64,000 bases of DNA from Planctomycetota bacterium. Lineage in GTDB: Bacteria > Planctomycetota > PLA2 > JAEUHO01. The first letter of the stretch is position 1; each line of letters opens with the position of its first letter. Position numbers and translations under genes: made by a program. The notes below the pieces were generated by a model, which ran no database searches, was not told the DNA's origin, and worked only from the letters and a program-made list of their open reading frames with translations. Shown in pieces: positions 35,897-43,830 of the stretch. The stretch lies in assembly GCA_020851795.1 (NCBI GenBank), contig JADZCA010000028.1:1-64000 (forward strand). Reading direction: 5' to 3'.

Positions 35897-37141
35897 GTGG
35901 CCGCCACGCCGTCCTCTCCCCGTCGCGTCGGCGTCCTCGCGCACGCGAGCGTCCTCGACCGCTCCGGCTACGCCCGGCGCGTGCTCGACGCGGCCGGCCT
36001 CGTGCGGCGGGCGCTCCCCGAGGCCAAGGTCTCGGTGGTGTCGGTGGAGTCGCCGCGACGGCTGCGCGACCGCGCGGCGCGCGAGGAGGTGCAGGCCGCC
36101 CTCGCCCGCGACGGCGTGGACCTCGTCGTCGTCCACGCGTGGCCGCGCCGGGCGGGCCTCGCACGGCTCTCCGACGCGCTCGCCGCCCGCGCCGTGCGGC
36201 GCTGGGCGCGGCGTGCGCACGCCGAGGTCCTGCACGCGCACGGGCCCCGCGCGGTGCGCACCGCGCTCGCGGCGTCGAAGCACGCCCTCGCCGTCGTCGC
36301 CGACGTCCACGGGGACCGCGCGGCGGAGACCCGCCTCGAACGCGGCGAGCCCGACACCGAGGCGACGCCGCCCGACCCGCGCGAGGCCGAGCCGGTGCGC
36401 CGGGCGTCCGCGGTGGTGTACGCGAGCGAGGCGCTGGCCCGGCGTTTCCCCGCGGACCCCGCGCGTCCCACGGCGGTGGTGCCGTGCCTCGTGGCCGACG
36501 AGCGGATCCCGTCGGACGAGGCCGCCGAGGCCGAGCGCCTCGCCCGTCGCCGCGGCTACGGGCTTTCGGGGGACGAGTGGGTCGTCGCGTACGCCGGCAG
36601 CCTCGCCCCGTGGCAGGAGGTGCCTCGCGTGCTCGCGGCCGTGCGCCACGCGACCGAGCGCGTGCCGCAGCTGCGGTTGCTCCTGCTCACGCCGGCCCGC
36701 AACGAGGCGCAGGCGCTCGTGGCCCGCGCGGGGATCGCGCCCGGCCGCGTCCTCGTGCGATCGCCGGGCCCCGACGAGGTGGTCGCCCACCTGCTCGGCG
36801 CCGACGGCGCGGTGCTGCTCCGGCGGCCGGCGCTCGCGAACACGCTCGCGTTCCCGACGAAGCTCGCGGAGTACCTGGCCGCCGGCCTCGAGGTGGTGGC
36901 GAGCGACGCCGTGCCGTGCGTCGCGGCGACGCTCGCGCGCGGGCCGGGCGCGGGGCACGTCGTGCCGTGGGCGGCCGACGACGCCACGTGGGCCGCCCGC
37001 ATCGCGGGCGCGGCCCGTCCCGGGACGGCCGCCGAACGCGCGGCGCGGCGCACGCTCGCGCGCCGCACGCTCGCCCTCTCGACGGGGGTCACGGCCTACC
37101 GCGACCTGTACGCCCGGCTCGGGACCCGCCCCGCAGGGTGA
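35897..37141 (+). CDS. GT4-type glycosyltransferase
   Basis: A 414-residue GT-B protein. The N-terminal domain has HAHGPRAVRTALAASKHALAVVADVHGDRAAETRLE. The C-terminal domain has VVAYAGSLAPWQEVPRVLAAV and FPTKLAEYLAAGLEVVASDAV, where the usual donor-binding glutamate region is PTKLAEYLA. The start GTG is set by the promoter and by the first hydrophobic strand (RVGVLAHAS). Acceptor and donor cannot be named. Confidence 0.78.
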   Translation: MAATPSSPRRVGVLAHASVLDRSGYARRVLDAAGLVRRALPEAKVSVVSVESPRRLRDRAAREEVQAALARDGVDLVVVHAWPRRAGLARLSDALAARAVRRWARRAHAEVLHAHGPRAVRTALAASKHALAVVADVHGDRAAETRLERGEPDTEATPPDPREAEPVRRASAVVYASEALARRFPADPARPTAVVPCLVADERIPSDEAAEAERLARRRGYGLSGDEWVVAYAGSLAPWQEVPRVLAAVRHATERVPQLRLLLLTPARNEAQALVARAGIAPGRVLVRSPGPDEVVAHLLGADGAVLLRRPALANTLAFPTKLAEYLAAGLEVVASDAVPCVAATLARGPGAGHVVPWAADDATWAARIAGAARPGTAAERAARRTLARRTLALSTGVTAYRDLYARLGTRPAG

Positions 37142-37183
37142 CGGGCCGGCCCGTGCGGTCGGCGGGCTGCCGCGGGGCCGAGC

Positions 37184-37221
37184 GACGGGCGCAGGGGGGC
37201 GGCCCGTCCCCCGCGCCCGTC
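37184..37221 (+). terminator. Strong GC hairpin between GT4 and the dehydratase gene
   Basis: The arms 37184-37198 and 37208-37221 pair over about 14 bp with one irregularity and a 9-nt loop, then CTTGCT follows. It lies 43 nt after the GT4 stop and 40 nt before the next ATG. The weak T-tract makes it a probable rather than certain terminator. Confidence 0.5.
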
Positions 37222-37260
37222 CTTGCTCCGCGCGCGCCCTCCGCCGACGATCCCCCCGCC

Positions 37261-38286
37261 ATGCGGACGATCCTCGTCACCGGCGGCGCCGGTTTCATCG
37301 GCAGCACCTTCGTCGCGCGCGTCTTCCGGGACCGCCCGGACTGGCGGATCCTCGTCCTCGACGCGCTGACCTACGCCGGCAACCTCGGCAACTTCGAGCC
37401 GGGGATGCGCGACCACCCGCGCTTCTCGTTCTGGTACGGCGACGTCAACAACCTCACGCTCGTGGACAAGCTCGTCGCGCAGAGCGACCTCGTCGTCCAC
37501 TTCGCCGCCGAGAGCCACGTCGCGCGCTCGATCGCCGACGACCGCATCTTCTTCCAGACCGACGTGATGGGCACGCAGGCCGTCGCCAACGCCGTCGTGA
37601 ACCACCAGGACCGCGTCGAGCGCTTTGTCCACATCTCGACGAGCGAGGTGTACGGCTCGGCCGTGCGCGAGCCGATGGACGAGGACCACCCGCTGCTGCC
37701 GTCGAGCCCGTACGCGGCGGCGAAGGCGGGCGCGGACCGGCTCGTGGACTCCTACGTCCGCACCTACGACATCCCCGCGGTGACGGTGCGCCCGTTCAAC
37801 AACTACGGGCCGCGCCAGCACCTCGAGAAGTGCGTCCCGCGGTTCGTGACGAGCGCGATCCTCGGCGAACCGCTCGAGCTGCACGGCGGCGGCGGCGCGT
37901 CGCGCGACTGGCTCTACGTCGAGGACTGCGTGGACGGGATCCTCGCCTGCCTCGAGGCGCCGGTGGACCGCGTCCGCGGGCAGGTGGTCAACCTCGGGAC
38001 CGGCGTCGCCACCTCCGTGGCCGACATCGCGGACACGGTGCTCTCGATCGCGGGGCGCGAGACGCCGCGCGTCTCGGTGGGCGAGCGGCCCGGCCAGGTG
38101 CACCGTCACATCGGCGACGCGCGGCGCGCGCACGCGCTGCTCGGCTGGGCGCCGCGCACCGGCCTGCGCGAGGGCCTCGAGCGCACCTACCGGTGGTACG
38201 AGCAGAACCGCGCGTGGTGGGAGCCGCTGCGCTGGATGCGCCGCGTCCGCGTCCGCCTCCCCGACGGTCGCGAAGAGCTGCATTAG
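37261..38286 (+). CDS. RmlB-like nucleotide-sugar 4,6-dehydratase (SDR)
   Basis: A 341-residue extended [53 protein letters not shown] and RDWLYVEDCVDGI closely follow dTDP-glucose 4,6-dehydratase. The catalytic YAAAK is intact. The TDE triad of RmlB (STDEVYG) here reads STSEVYG, so the aspartate proton donor is a serine, as in some other SDR dehydratases and decarboxylases. It may make dTDP-4-keto-6-deoxyglucose for RmlD, but a different NDP-sugar is possible. Confidence 0.8.
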   Translation: MRTILVTGGAGFIGSTFVARVFRDRPDWRILVLDALTYAGNLGNFEPGMRDHPRFSFWYGDVNNLTLVDKLVAQSDLVVHFAAESHVARSIADDRIFFQTDVMGTQAVANAVVNHQDRVERFVHISTSEVYGSAVREPMDEDHPLLPSSPYAAAKAGADRLVDSYVRTYDIPAVTVRPFNNYGPRQHLEKCVPRFVTSAILGEPLELHGGGGASRDWLYVEDCVDGILACLEAPVDRVRGQVVNLGTGVATSVADIADTVLSIAGRETPRVSVGERPGQVHRHIGDARRAHALLGWAPRTGLREGLERTYRWYEQNRAWWEPLRWMRRVRVRLPDGREELH

Positions 38287-38518
38287 CCCGCCGAGTTCAC
38301 GAAAGACGAGGCCCGTCGGGCGCCGATCGCACGTCAGGCCGCCGTCGGGGCTCGCGGATTGCGCCCGGGCGCGCGTCGGACGCGACGACGGCGTGTTCTG
38401 GTACCACGCCGAGGAGCGGACGACGCGTGGCGACACGCTTCGAATTGCCGACGGGCCCTGCGCCACGCCCGGGCGCAAGACGCCGCCCCGACCTCGTCGG
38501 CTCGTGAATTCGGCGGGC
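38286..38518. repeat. Long inverted repeat in convergent intergenic region
   Basis: GCCCGCCGAGTTCACGA (38286-38302) matches the reverse complement of 38502-38518 at 16 of 17 positions. GACGAGG (38305-38311) continues as CCTCGTC (38492-38498). A further 13-nt pair (38359-38371 with 38466-38478) lies inside. The first arm begins at the last base of the dehydratase stop codon. No coding function is seen in the 286-nt gap, and no target-site duplication is present, so an RNA structure is more likely than a mobile element. Confidence 0.6.
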
Positions 38519-38520
38519 GA

Positions 38521-38573
38521 GGAGCCCGTCGCGGTCACGGGCGGCAGGGAGGCTCGCGCCGCGGACGGGCTCC
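38521..38573 (-). terminator. Terminator-like hairpin after the minus-strand lipoprotein
   Basis: GGAGCCCGTC (38521-38530) is the exact complement of GACGGGCTCC (38564-38573), and the stem extends by CGG/CCG after one bulge. On the minus strand the hairpin begins within the stop codon. No U-tract follows. Confidence 0.45.
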
Positions 38574-39628
38574 TAAGGTGCCTTCTCGAGGATGGCGAAC
38601 GTGGCGACGTCGGGCCACGCGCCGCCGGCCGTGGGCCAGAGCACCGCGAGGCCGAAGGTCTTGTCGCTCGAGAGCCAGACGTCGAGGTCGAGCGGGTTGG
38701 TCACCGCGTCCTCGGCGTCGGCCGAGAAGCGCAGGTAGGCGGGGACCGACGCGAGCAGGGGCGTCACGCCCACCGACGCGTCGCCGTCGCCCGAGTGCGC
38801 GTCCCAGTGCCCCTGCGCCGAGACCGTCGCCCGCGCGGCGTCGAGGTCGGTGGGCACGAAGGTCGCGCCCGAGAACGTCGCCTGCGTGCCGACCCAGCTG
38901 CCGACGACGTCGCCGTCCACGCCGGTCGGCAGCGGGCCCGTCGCGCCCTTCTGCAGCGCCGCGACGGCGCCGTCGTCGGTGGCGAGCCCGGCGTGCGCGC
39001 GCGCGCCGTCGGCGACGAGCGTCCAGACGTCCGTGTCGCTCCACGTGACGCGGTAGACGCCCTCGGAGGTCTCGGTCGTCGTGCCGGTCGCCATCGCGAC
39101 GCTGCCGTCCATCGTGCGCGCCGACGCGTTGCCGCTCCCGTCGAGCGTGAGGGCCCACGTGCGCGCGGTGCCGCCGCCGTCCTCGCCGCCGCCGAACCAC
39201 GTGCCGGCCATCGACGCCACGTCCGTCGTGCCGTGGCGGAACGAGACCGACACCGTGTCGTCCTTGATCACCTCGACCGAGCGGGCGCGCGACCGCCAGC
39301 CCGAGGCGTAGACGACGCGCACGTAGTTCGTCCCGGCCGTGAGCACGTCCTTGAGCGACTTGCTGTCGCCCGGGTCCTCGTCCACCGTGAACGACTTCGG
39401 CGTCATCGTCCCGTCCGCCCGCGCGACGAGGATCGTGACGATCGCGTCCACGCTGGCGGGGTCGTTCTCGACGCGCACGACCGTGGGGTCGCCGCCGTCC
39501 CCGTTGTCGCCCTCGATCGCGTCGGAGATCGCGGCGGCCGCCGCGGCGGCTGCGAGCCCGCAGCCGGTCGTCGCGAGCGGGAGCAGCGCGACCACGAGCG
39601 TCGCGAGGCGGGACAGGGTGCGGCTCAT
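38573..39628 (-). CDS. Lipoprotein of unknown function
   Basis: A 351-residue lipoprotein. The ATG at 39628 has CTGGAG about 7 nt upstream. Lipobox ATTGC follows a 22-residue signal peptide, then an alanine run and an acidic Gly/Asp linker. The rest is beta-rich: residues about 45-120 look like one Ig-like domain (TVVRVENDPASVDAIVTILV) and later repeats resemble lipocalin-like or secreted beta-sandwich domains (GTWFGGGEDGGGTARTWALTLDGSG; GSWVGTQATFSGATFVPT). No catalytic motif is visible. It lies 70 nt after the glycan operon and is probably transcribed separately or as its last gene. Confidence 0.75.
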   Translation of the reverse strand: MSRTLSRLATLVVALLPLATTGCGLAAAAAAAAISDAIEGDNGDGGDPTVVRVENDPASVDAIVTILVARADGTMTPKSFTVDEDPGDSKSLKDVLTAGTNYVRVVYASGWRSRARSVEVIKDDTVSVSFRHGTTDVASMAGTWFGGGEDGGGTARTWALTLDGSGNASARTMDGSVAMATGTTTETSEGVYRVTWSDTDVWTLVADGARAHAGLATDDGAVAALQKGATGPLPTGVDGDVVGSWVGTQATFSGATFVPTDLDAARATVSAQGHWDAHSGDGDASVGVTPLLASVPAYLRFSADAEDAVTNPLDLDVWLSSDKTFGLAVLWPTAGGAWPDVATFAILEKAP

Positions 39629-39698
39629 CGGGGCTCCAGGAGGATCGCCCGAGTCGCGGCGACCCGGGGGAGTGTCGGCGCGCTCGGTCACCGCGGCA

Positions 39699-41246
39699 TC
39701 ATCGAGGCGCCCCCGGGGGAGGCGCCAGCGTGTCGAGCACGAGCGGACGTGCGCGAAGCTCCCGATTGTAGAGGCGCGCGCCGAGGTCGTCGGTGCGCAC
39801 CACCCGGTACCCCGCCGGCCCCGGCGGGGGGACGTCGCCGGCCGGGACCCGCAGCCGGTAGAGCGTCGTGGGGGCGCGGCGGGCCAGCTCGTCGGCCCAG
39901 AGCGTGTCGAACGGGGGGTAGTAGAGCCGACCTCGGAACGCGCTCGAGAGGAACGAGTACCCGACGAGGGACGCGTCGGCGGGCAGGCGCGAGGCCACCT
40001 CGGCCGCCAGCGCCCGGCGGGCGGTGGCGGGCGCACGAAAGAGGTGCCCCGACGCCCCGACGGCCCAGGCGAGCGGGAGCGCGAGGACGACCGCGCGCAC
40101 GCGCGGGCGCGCGACGAGCCACCGTCCCGCCCCGCGGACGGCGACGACCGCCGCGACCGTCACCGCCACGAGCGCCGCCGCTTTCGCCGTCGCGACGGCC
40201 GCCGCGAGCGCGCCGACGACCTGCGCGAGCGCGAGGACGAGCGGGAGCGCGCGCACCGCGGTGCTCGCGTCGCGGTCCGCGTGGGGGTCGTCCACGAGCG
40301 TCGCGACCAGCAGCGGCAGAGCCGGCAGCACCCGCCACGGGTCGGGGAACGTCCCCGCGAAGAGGAACGCCGCGACGGTGGCGGCCAGCACCGCGGGGGA
40401 CGGGCGCCGGGCGGGCGCGAGCGCGGCGACGGTGGCGACCGCGAGCGCGGCGGGCGCCCACGACGCGCCGACCCCGTGCGCGCCCGGGAACGCGGCCTGC
40501 ACGAGCCAGCCCCATCCGTGGCTGCCCGCGCCGGTGTCGTGCGTCGCCGTCCACGGGCGCAGCAAGAACGCGACGGGGGCGTCGCCGAACACCACGACGG
40601 CGAGGCCCACCGCGCACGACAGGCCCGCGGCGACGCCGACGGCCGCGCGTCGCAGCGCCGTCGCGCGCCCGGTCGGGTCGGCGAGCACCCCGACGAGCGT
40701 CCCGAGCCCGAGCGCGAGCCCGCTCGCCTTCTGCGACAACGCGAGCGCGGCGATCGCGCCGGCGAACGTCCAGCGCCGTCCGAGCGCCGCGGTCGCCCAC
40801 AGCGCGCACAGGCCGAGCGCGGTCCCTTCGCCGAGGTCGCTCAGCACGTGACCGAGCACCGGCGGCGTCGCGAGCGTGACGAGCAGCGCGAACCCCGCGA
40901 GGTGCCGGCGCCCCCGCAGCCAGAGCGCGGCGACCGCCGCGAGGACGGCCGCCCCGAGGAGCGACCCCGCGAGCCGCGCGCCGCCGTACGGCACCCCGAG
41001 CGCGACCGCCGCCGCGGCGAGCGCGTTCTGCGGGAGCGCGAGCGAGAGCGCGAGGTCGTGGTCGTAGTCGTCCTGCTCCCCGGCTCCGGCGAGGCGGCGG
41101 GTGGGGGCGGTCCAGTAGCCGTCGTCGGGCGCCTCGAGGCCGGTCGCGTCGCGCGACGGGAGGTCGTGCGCCCACGGCGCCAGCCCCACGGCCAGCGCGG
41201 CCGCCACGAGCACGCCCACGAGCGCCGCCCGCGCGACCGCGGTCAC
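39699..41246 (-). CDS. GT-C-type polytopic membrane protein
   Basis: A 515-residue protein with about eleven hydrophobic helices. The first extracytoplasmic loop contains ATGLEAPDDGYWTAPTRRLAG and DYDHDLALSLALPQ, with acidic residues placed as in GT-C glycosyltransferases. A soluble C-terminal domain of about 90 residues follows. It is likely to use a polyprenyl-phosphate sugar. The GTG start overlaps the methyltransferase stop by 4 nt, and it is the last gene of the overlapping minus operon. Confidence 0.65.
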   Translation of the reverse strand: MTAVARAALVGVLVAAALAVGLAPWAHDLPSRDATGLEAPDDGYWTAPTRRLAGAGEQDDYDHDLALSLALPQNALAAAAVALGVPYGGARLAGSLLGAAVLAAVAALWLRGRRHLAGFALLVTLATPPVLGHVLSDLGEGTALGLCALWATAALGRRWTFAGAIAALALSQKASGLALGLGTLVGVLADPTGRATALRRAAVGVAAGLSCAVGLAVVVFGDAPVAFLLRPWTATHDTGAGSHGWGWLVQAAFPGAHGVGASWAPAALAVATVAALAPARRPSPAVLAATVAAFLFAGTFPDPWRVLPALPLLVATLVDDPHADRDASTAVRALPLVLALAQVVGALAAAVATAKAAALVAVTVAAVVAVRGAGRWLVARPRVRAVVLALPLAWAVGASGHLFRAPATARRALAAEVASRLPADASLVGYSFLSSAFRGRLYYPPFDTLWADELARRAPTTLYRLRVPAGDVPPPGPAGYRVVRTDDLGARLYNRELRARPLVLDTLAPPPGAPR

Positions 41247-41824
41247 GACGCGCGTCCCGGGAGCACGGCGACGAGCTCCTTGCGGGTCTCGAGCACCTCG
41301 CGGGCCCCGTGGCGCTCGAGCAGCGCCCGCAGCGTCGGCCCGTCGAAGCGCGCCGTGGAGGACGCGACCCCGGGGTCGGTGGCGCGCCGCGCGATCGCGC
41401 GCAGGAGCGGGTTGCGTGACTGCGCGAGGTTGCGGTGGGGCTCGGCGAGGACGACGTGGCGACGCGCCGCGCGGCGCAGGCGCTCGACGACCGCGTCGGC
41501 GTCGGGCAGGAACTGGTAGAGGGCGCCGAGCAGGAGCACGACGTCGCCCTCGGGCGGGTCCTCCCGCGCGACGTCGAGGCGCACCGCCTCGACGCCCGCG
41601 CGCGCGAGCGCGTCCACGAAGACGGGCGACACGTCCACGCCGACGTAGCGCACGCCGCGCAGCCGACGGCGGATGCCGCCGTCGCCGCAGCACACGTCCA
41701 CGACGGTGCTGCCCGGCGGGACGTGCGCCGCGACGAAGCGCTCGCGCTGCGCCAGCGCGTCGCGGTAGAGGAGCGCCAGCACGCCCCGGTACACGCGCGG
41801 GTGGCGGTAGACGAGGCTCGTCAT
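41243..41824 (-). CDS. Class I SAM-dependent methyltransferase
   Basis: A 193-residue protein. Motif I is VVDVCCGDGGIRRRL, followed by YVGVDVS, and motif IV is VVLLLGALYQFLPD. Context in a glycan operon suggests methylation of a sugar or of the lipid carrier side, but the acceptor is unknown. The ATG overlaps the stop of the GT2 gene by 4 nt. Confidence 0.82.
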   Translation of the reverse strand: MTSLVYRHPRVYRGVLALLYRDALAQRERFVAAHVPPGSTVVDVCCGDGGIRRRLRGVRYVGVDVSPVFVDALARAGVEAVRLDVAREDPPEGDVVLLLGALYQFLPDADAVVERLRRAARRHVVLAEPHRNLAQSRNPLLRAIARRATDPGVASSTARFDGPTLRALLERHGAREVLETRKELVAVLPGRAS

Positions 41825-42579
41825 CGCGGGGCGCGCAGCGCGCGGGCGAGCGCCGGGCGGCGCACCACGAAGCGCCCGAGCGCGGCGAGGTAGCGGCGCA
41901 CGTCGCGCGCCACCTTCACCGTGGACACCTTGTCGTGACGGCGGTGGAACTCGACGGGCAGCTCGCCCACGCGGCGCCCCGCCATCGCGTGCACGATCAT
42001 CACCTCGGTGTCGAAGAACCAGCCCGCCTCACGCAGGTGCGGCAGCAGCGCGAGCAGGCTCTCGCGGCGGAAGAACTTGAAGCCCGTCTCCGTGTCGCGC
42101 AGGCGGTGGTGGAGCACCGCCCGCGAGAGGTGGCGGTAGCCGAGCGAGAGGAACGTGCGGACGTCGAAGCCCGGCGCCGTCGGCACGTAGGTGCGCACGC
42201 CGACGACGACGTCGGCCCCGCGCTCGAGCATGGCGATCGCGTCGGCGACGTAGGCGACGTCCACCTCGAGGTCGAGGTCGAGGTAGCCGCACCAGCGCCC
42301 GCGCGCGGCGCGGAAGCCGGTCGCGAGCGCGGCGCCGCGGCCGCGGTTCTCGGGGTGCACGAGGAGCCGGGGCGAGAGGTCGGCGAGCGGCGGGAGCTGC
42401 GCCTCCACCCACGCCGGCGTGCCGTCGCCGCTCCCGTCGTCGACGAAGACGAGCTCGACCCGCCGTCCCAGCGCCCGCATCGCGGCCGCGATGCGCGGCA
42501 GGCTCCCGGCGAGCACGCTCGTCTCGCGGAAGGTCGTGACGACCAGCGAGAGGTCGGGCTCCCCCGCGGCGTCAGCCAC
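41821..42579 (-). CDS. GT2 glycosyltransferase, DPM1-like
   Basis: A 252-residue protein with LVVTTFRETSVL, VFVDDGSGDGT, ENRGRGAALATGFRAARG and YLDLDLEVDV, the dolichyl/polyprenyl-phosphate sugar synthase signatures. The C-terminal HDKVSTVKVARDVRRY segment matches the same group. Its GTG start lies 8 nt inside the aminotransferase gene. It is a second polyprenol-linked donor synthase besides the gene at 32592 and would feed the adjacent GT-C proteins. Confidence 0.85.
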   Translation of the reverse strand: MADAAGEPDLSLVVTTFRETSVLAGSLPRIAAAMRALGRRVELVFVDDGSGDGTPAWVEAQLPPLADLSPRLLVHPENRGRGAALATGFRAARGRWCGYLDLDLEVDVAYVADAIAMLERGADVVVGVRTYVPTAPGFDVRTFLSLGYRHLSRAVLHHRLRDTETGFKFFRRESLLALLPHLREAGWFFDTEVMIVHAMAGRRVGELPVEFHRRHDKVSTVKVARDVRRYLAALGRFVVRRPALARALRAPR

Positions 42580-43717
42580 GGGCGAGGTCCCGCGCGACCG
42601 CGCGCAGCGCCGCGACCGCCTCGTCCTGCATCGCGTCGGTCATGTCCGGCCAGAGCGGCAGCGAGAGCGTGCGCGCGCCCATCTCGCAGGCGACCGGGAA
42701 GTCGGCGGGGTCCGCGCGCAGCCGCTGCCGCACGAAGGTGAGCTGCGGGAGCGCTTTCCAGTTGACCGCGACGCCCACGTCGCGCGCGGCGAACCCGGCG
42801 AGCGCGTCGTCGCGACGGTGGGCCGGCGCCCACGCCGTCTGGAGGTGGTAGGCCGAGGTCGCCTCCGGCCGCACCCACGGCCGGTCCCAGCCCGGCAGCG
42901 CGTCGACGGCCTCCTCGTAGCGCCGCGCGAGGGCCTCGCGCCGGACCCGCTGCGCGTCGAGGCGCGGGATCTGGCCGACGAGCAGGGCGGCGAGGACGTC
43001 GGGGAGGTTCGCCTTGACGCCGAGGTCCACGACGTCCCAGTGACGGTAGCCCTTCGTGCCCTGGTAACGCTCGGCCGCGCTCGCCGTCATGCCGTGCTGG
43101 CGCAGCCGCCGGGCCCGCTCGGCGAGCTCCGGGTCGCGCAGCGCCAGCGCGCCTCCCTCGCCGCAGGTCAGGTTCTTCGTCGCGTAGAAGGAGAAGGCCG
43201 CGCCGTCGGTGGCCTGTCCCGGCCGCACGCCGCGCAGCGTGCCCTCGACGCAGTGTGCCGCGTCCTCGAGGATGCGGACCCGCGGGTCGGCGAGCACCTC
43301 GCGGATCGCCTCGACGTCGGCCATCTGCCCGTAGAGGTGCACGGGGATCACGCAGCGCGTCCGCGGCGTGCGCGCGCGCACGACGCCGGCGACGCCGAGG
43401 CAGCCGGTCTCGCGGTCCACGTCGGCGAGCACCGGCGTGGCGCCGACGTGGAGCACGGCCGTCGCCGTGGCGACGAAGGTGAACGCGGGGACGATGACCT
43501 CGTCGCCGGGGCCGATGCCGAACGCGCGCAGCGCCACCTCGAGGGCCGCGGTGCACGACGTCATGGTGAGCACGTGCGGCACGCCGAGGTAGGCGGCGAG
43601 CGACGCCTCGACCTCGCGGCAGACGGGCCCCGTGGTCAGGAAGGTGCCGCGCAGGACGCGGGCGACGGCCTCGACGTCCTCTTCGCGCAGTGCGTGCCGG
43701 TAGAACTCGACGGCCAT
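42572..43717 (-). CDS. DegT/DnrJ/EryC1/StrS-family PLP aminotransferase
   Basis: A 381-residue sugar aminotransferase. TSCTAALEVALRAF, DEVIVPAFTFVATA, ILEDAAHCVEG and the lysine in FSFYATKNLTCGEGG (Schiff base with PLP) are conserved. It aminates a keto sugar nucleotide, for example a 4-keto-6-deoxy or 3-keto sugar, to give an amino sugar for the polymer. The 4-keto product of an RmlB-like enzyme could be its substrate. Length is normal. Confidence 0.92.
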   Translation of the reverse strand: MAVEFYRHALREEDVEAVARVLRGTFLTTGPVCREVEASLAAYLGVPHVLTMTSCTAALEVALRAFGIGPGDEVIVPAFTFVATATAVLHVGATPVLADVDRETGCLGVAGVVRARTPRTRCVIPVHLYGQMADVEAIREVLADPRVRILEDAAHCVEGTLRGVRPGQATDGAAFSFYATKNLTCGEGGALALRDPELAERARRLRQHGMTASAAERYQGTKGYRHWDVVDLGVKANLPDVLAALLVGQIPRLDAQRVRREALARRYEEAVDALPGWDRPWVRPEATSAYHLQTAWAPAHRRDDALAGFAARDVGVAVNWKALPQLTFVRQRLRADPADFPVACEMGARTLSLPLWPDMTDAMQDEAVAALRAVARDLARG

Positions 43718-43830
43718 GGGCGGCGCATCGTCCCCGAAAGCGCCCGCGTCGGAAAGCGCGGGGACGGGCGGAGCCGTTCCCGCCGGCCGGGCGCCCCGGC
43801 CGACCTCGTCGGCCCGTGGGCCGTCCGGGC

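Noticed and set aside
38286..38518. Miniature inverted-repeat transposable element
   Set aside because: The inverted arms are convincing, but flanking target-site duplications are absent and the arm starts in a stop codon. There is no second copy that I could see in this window.
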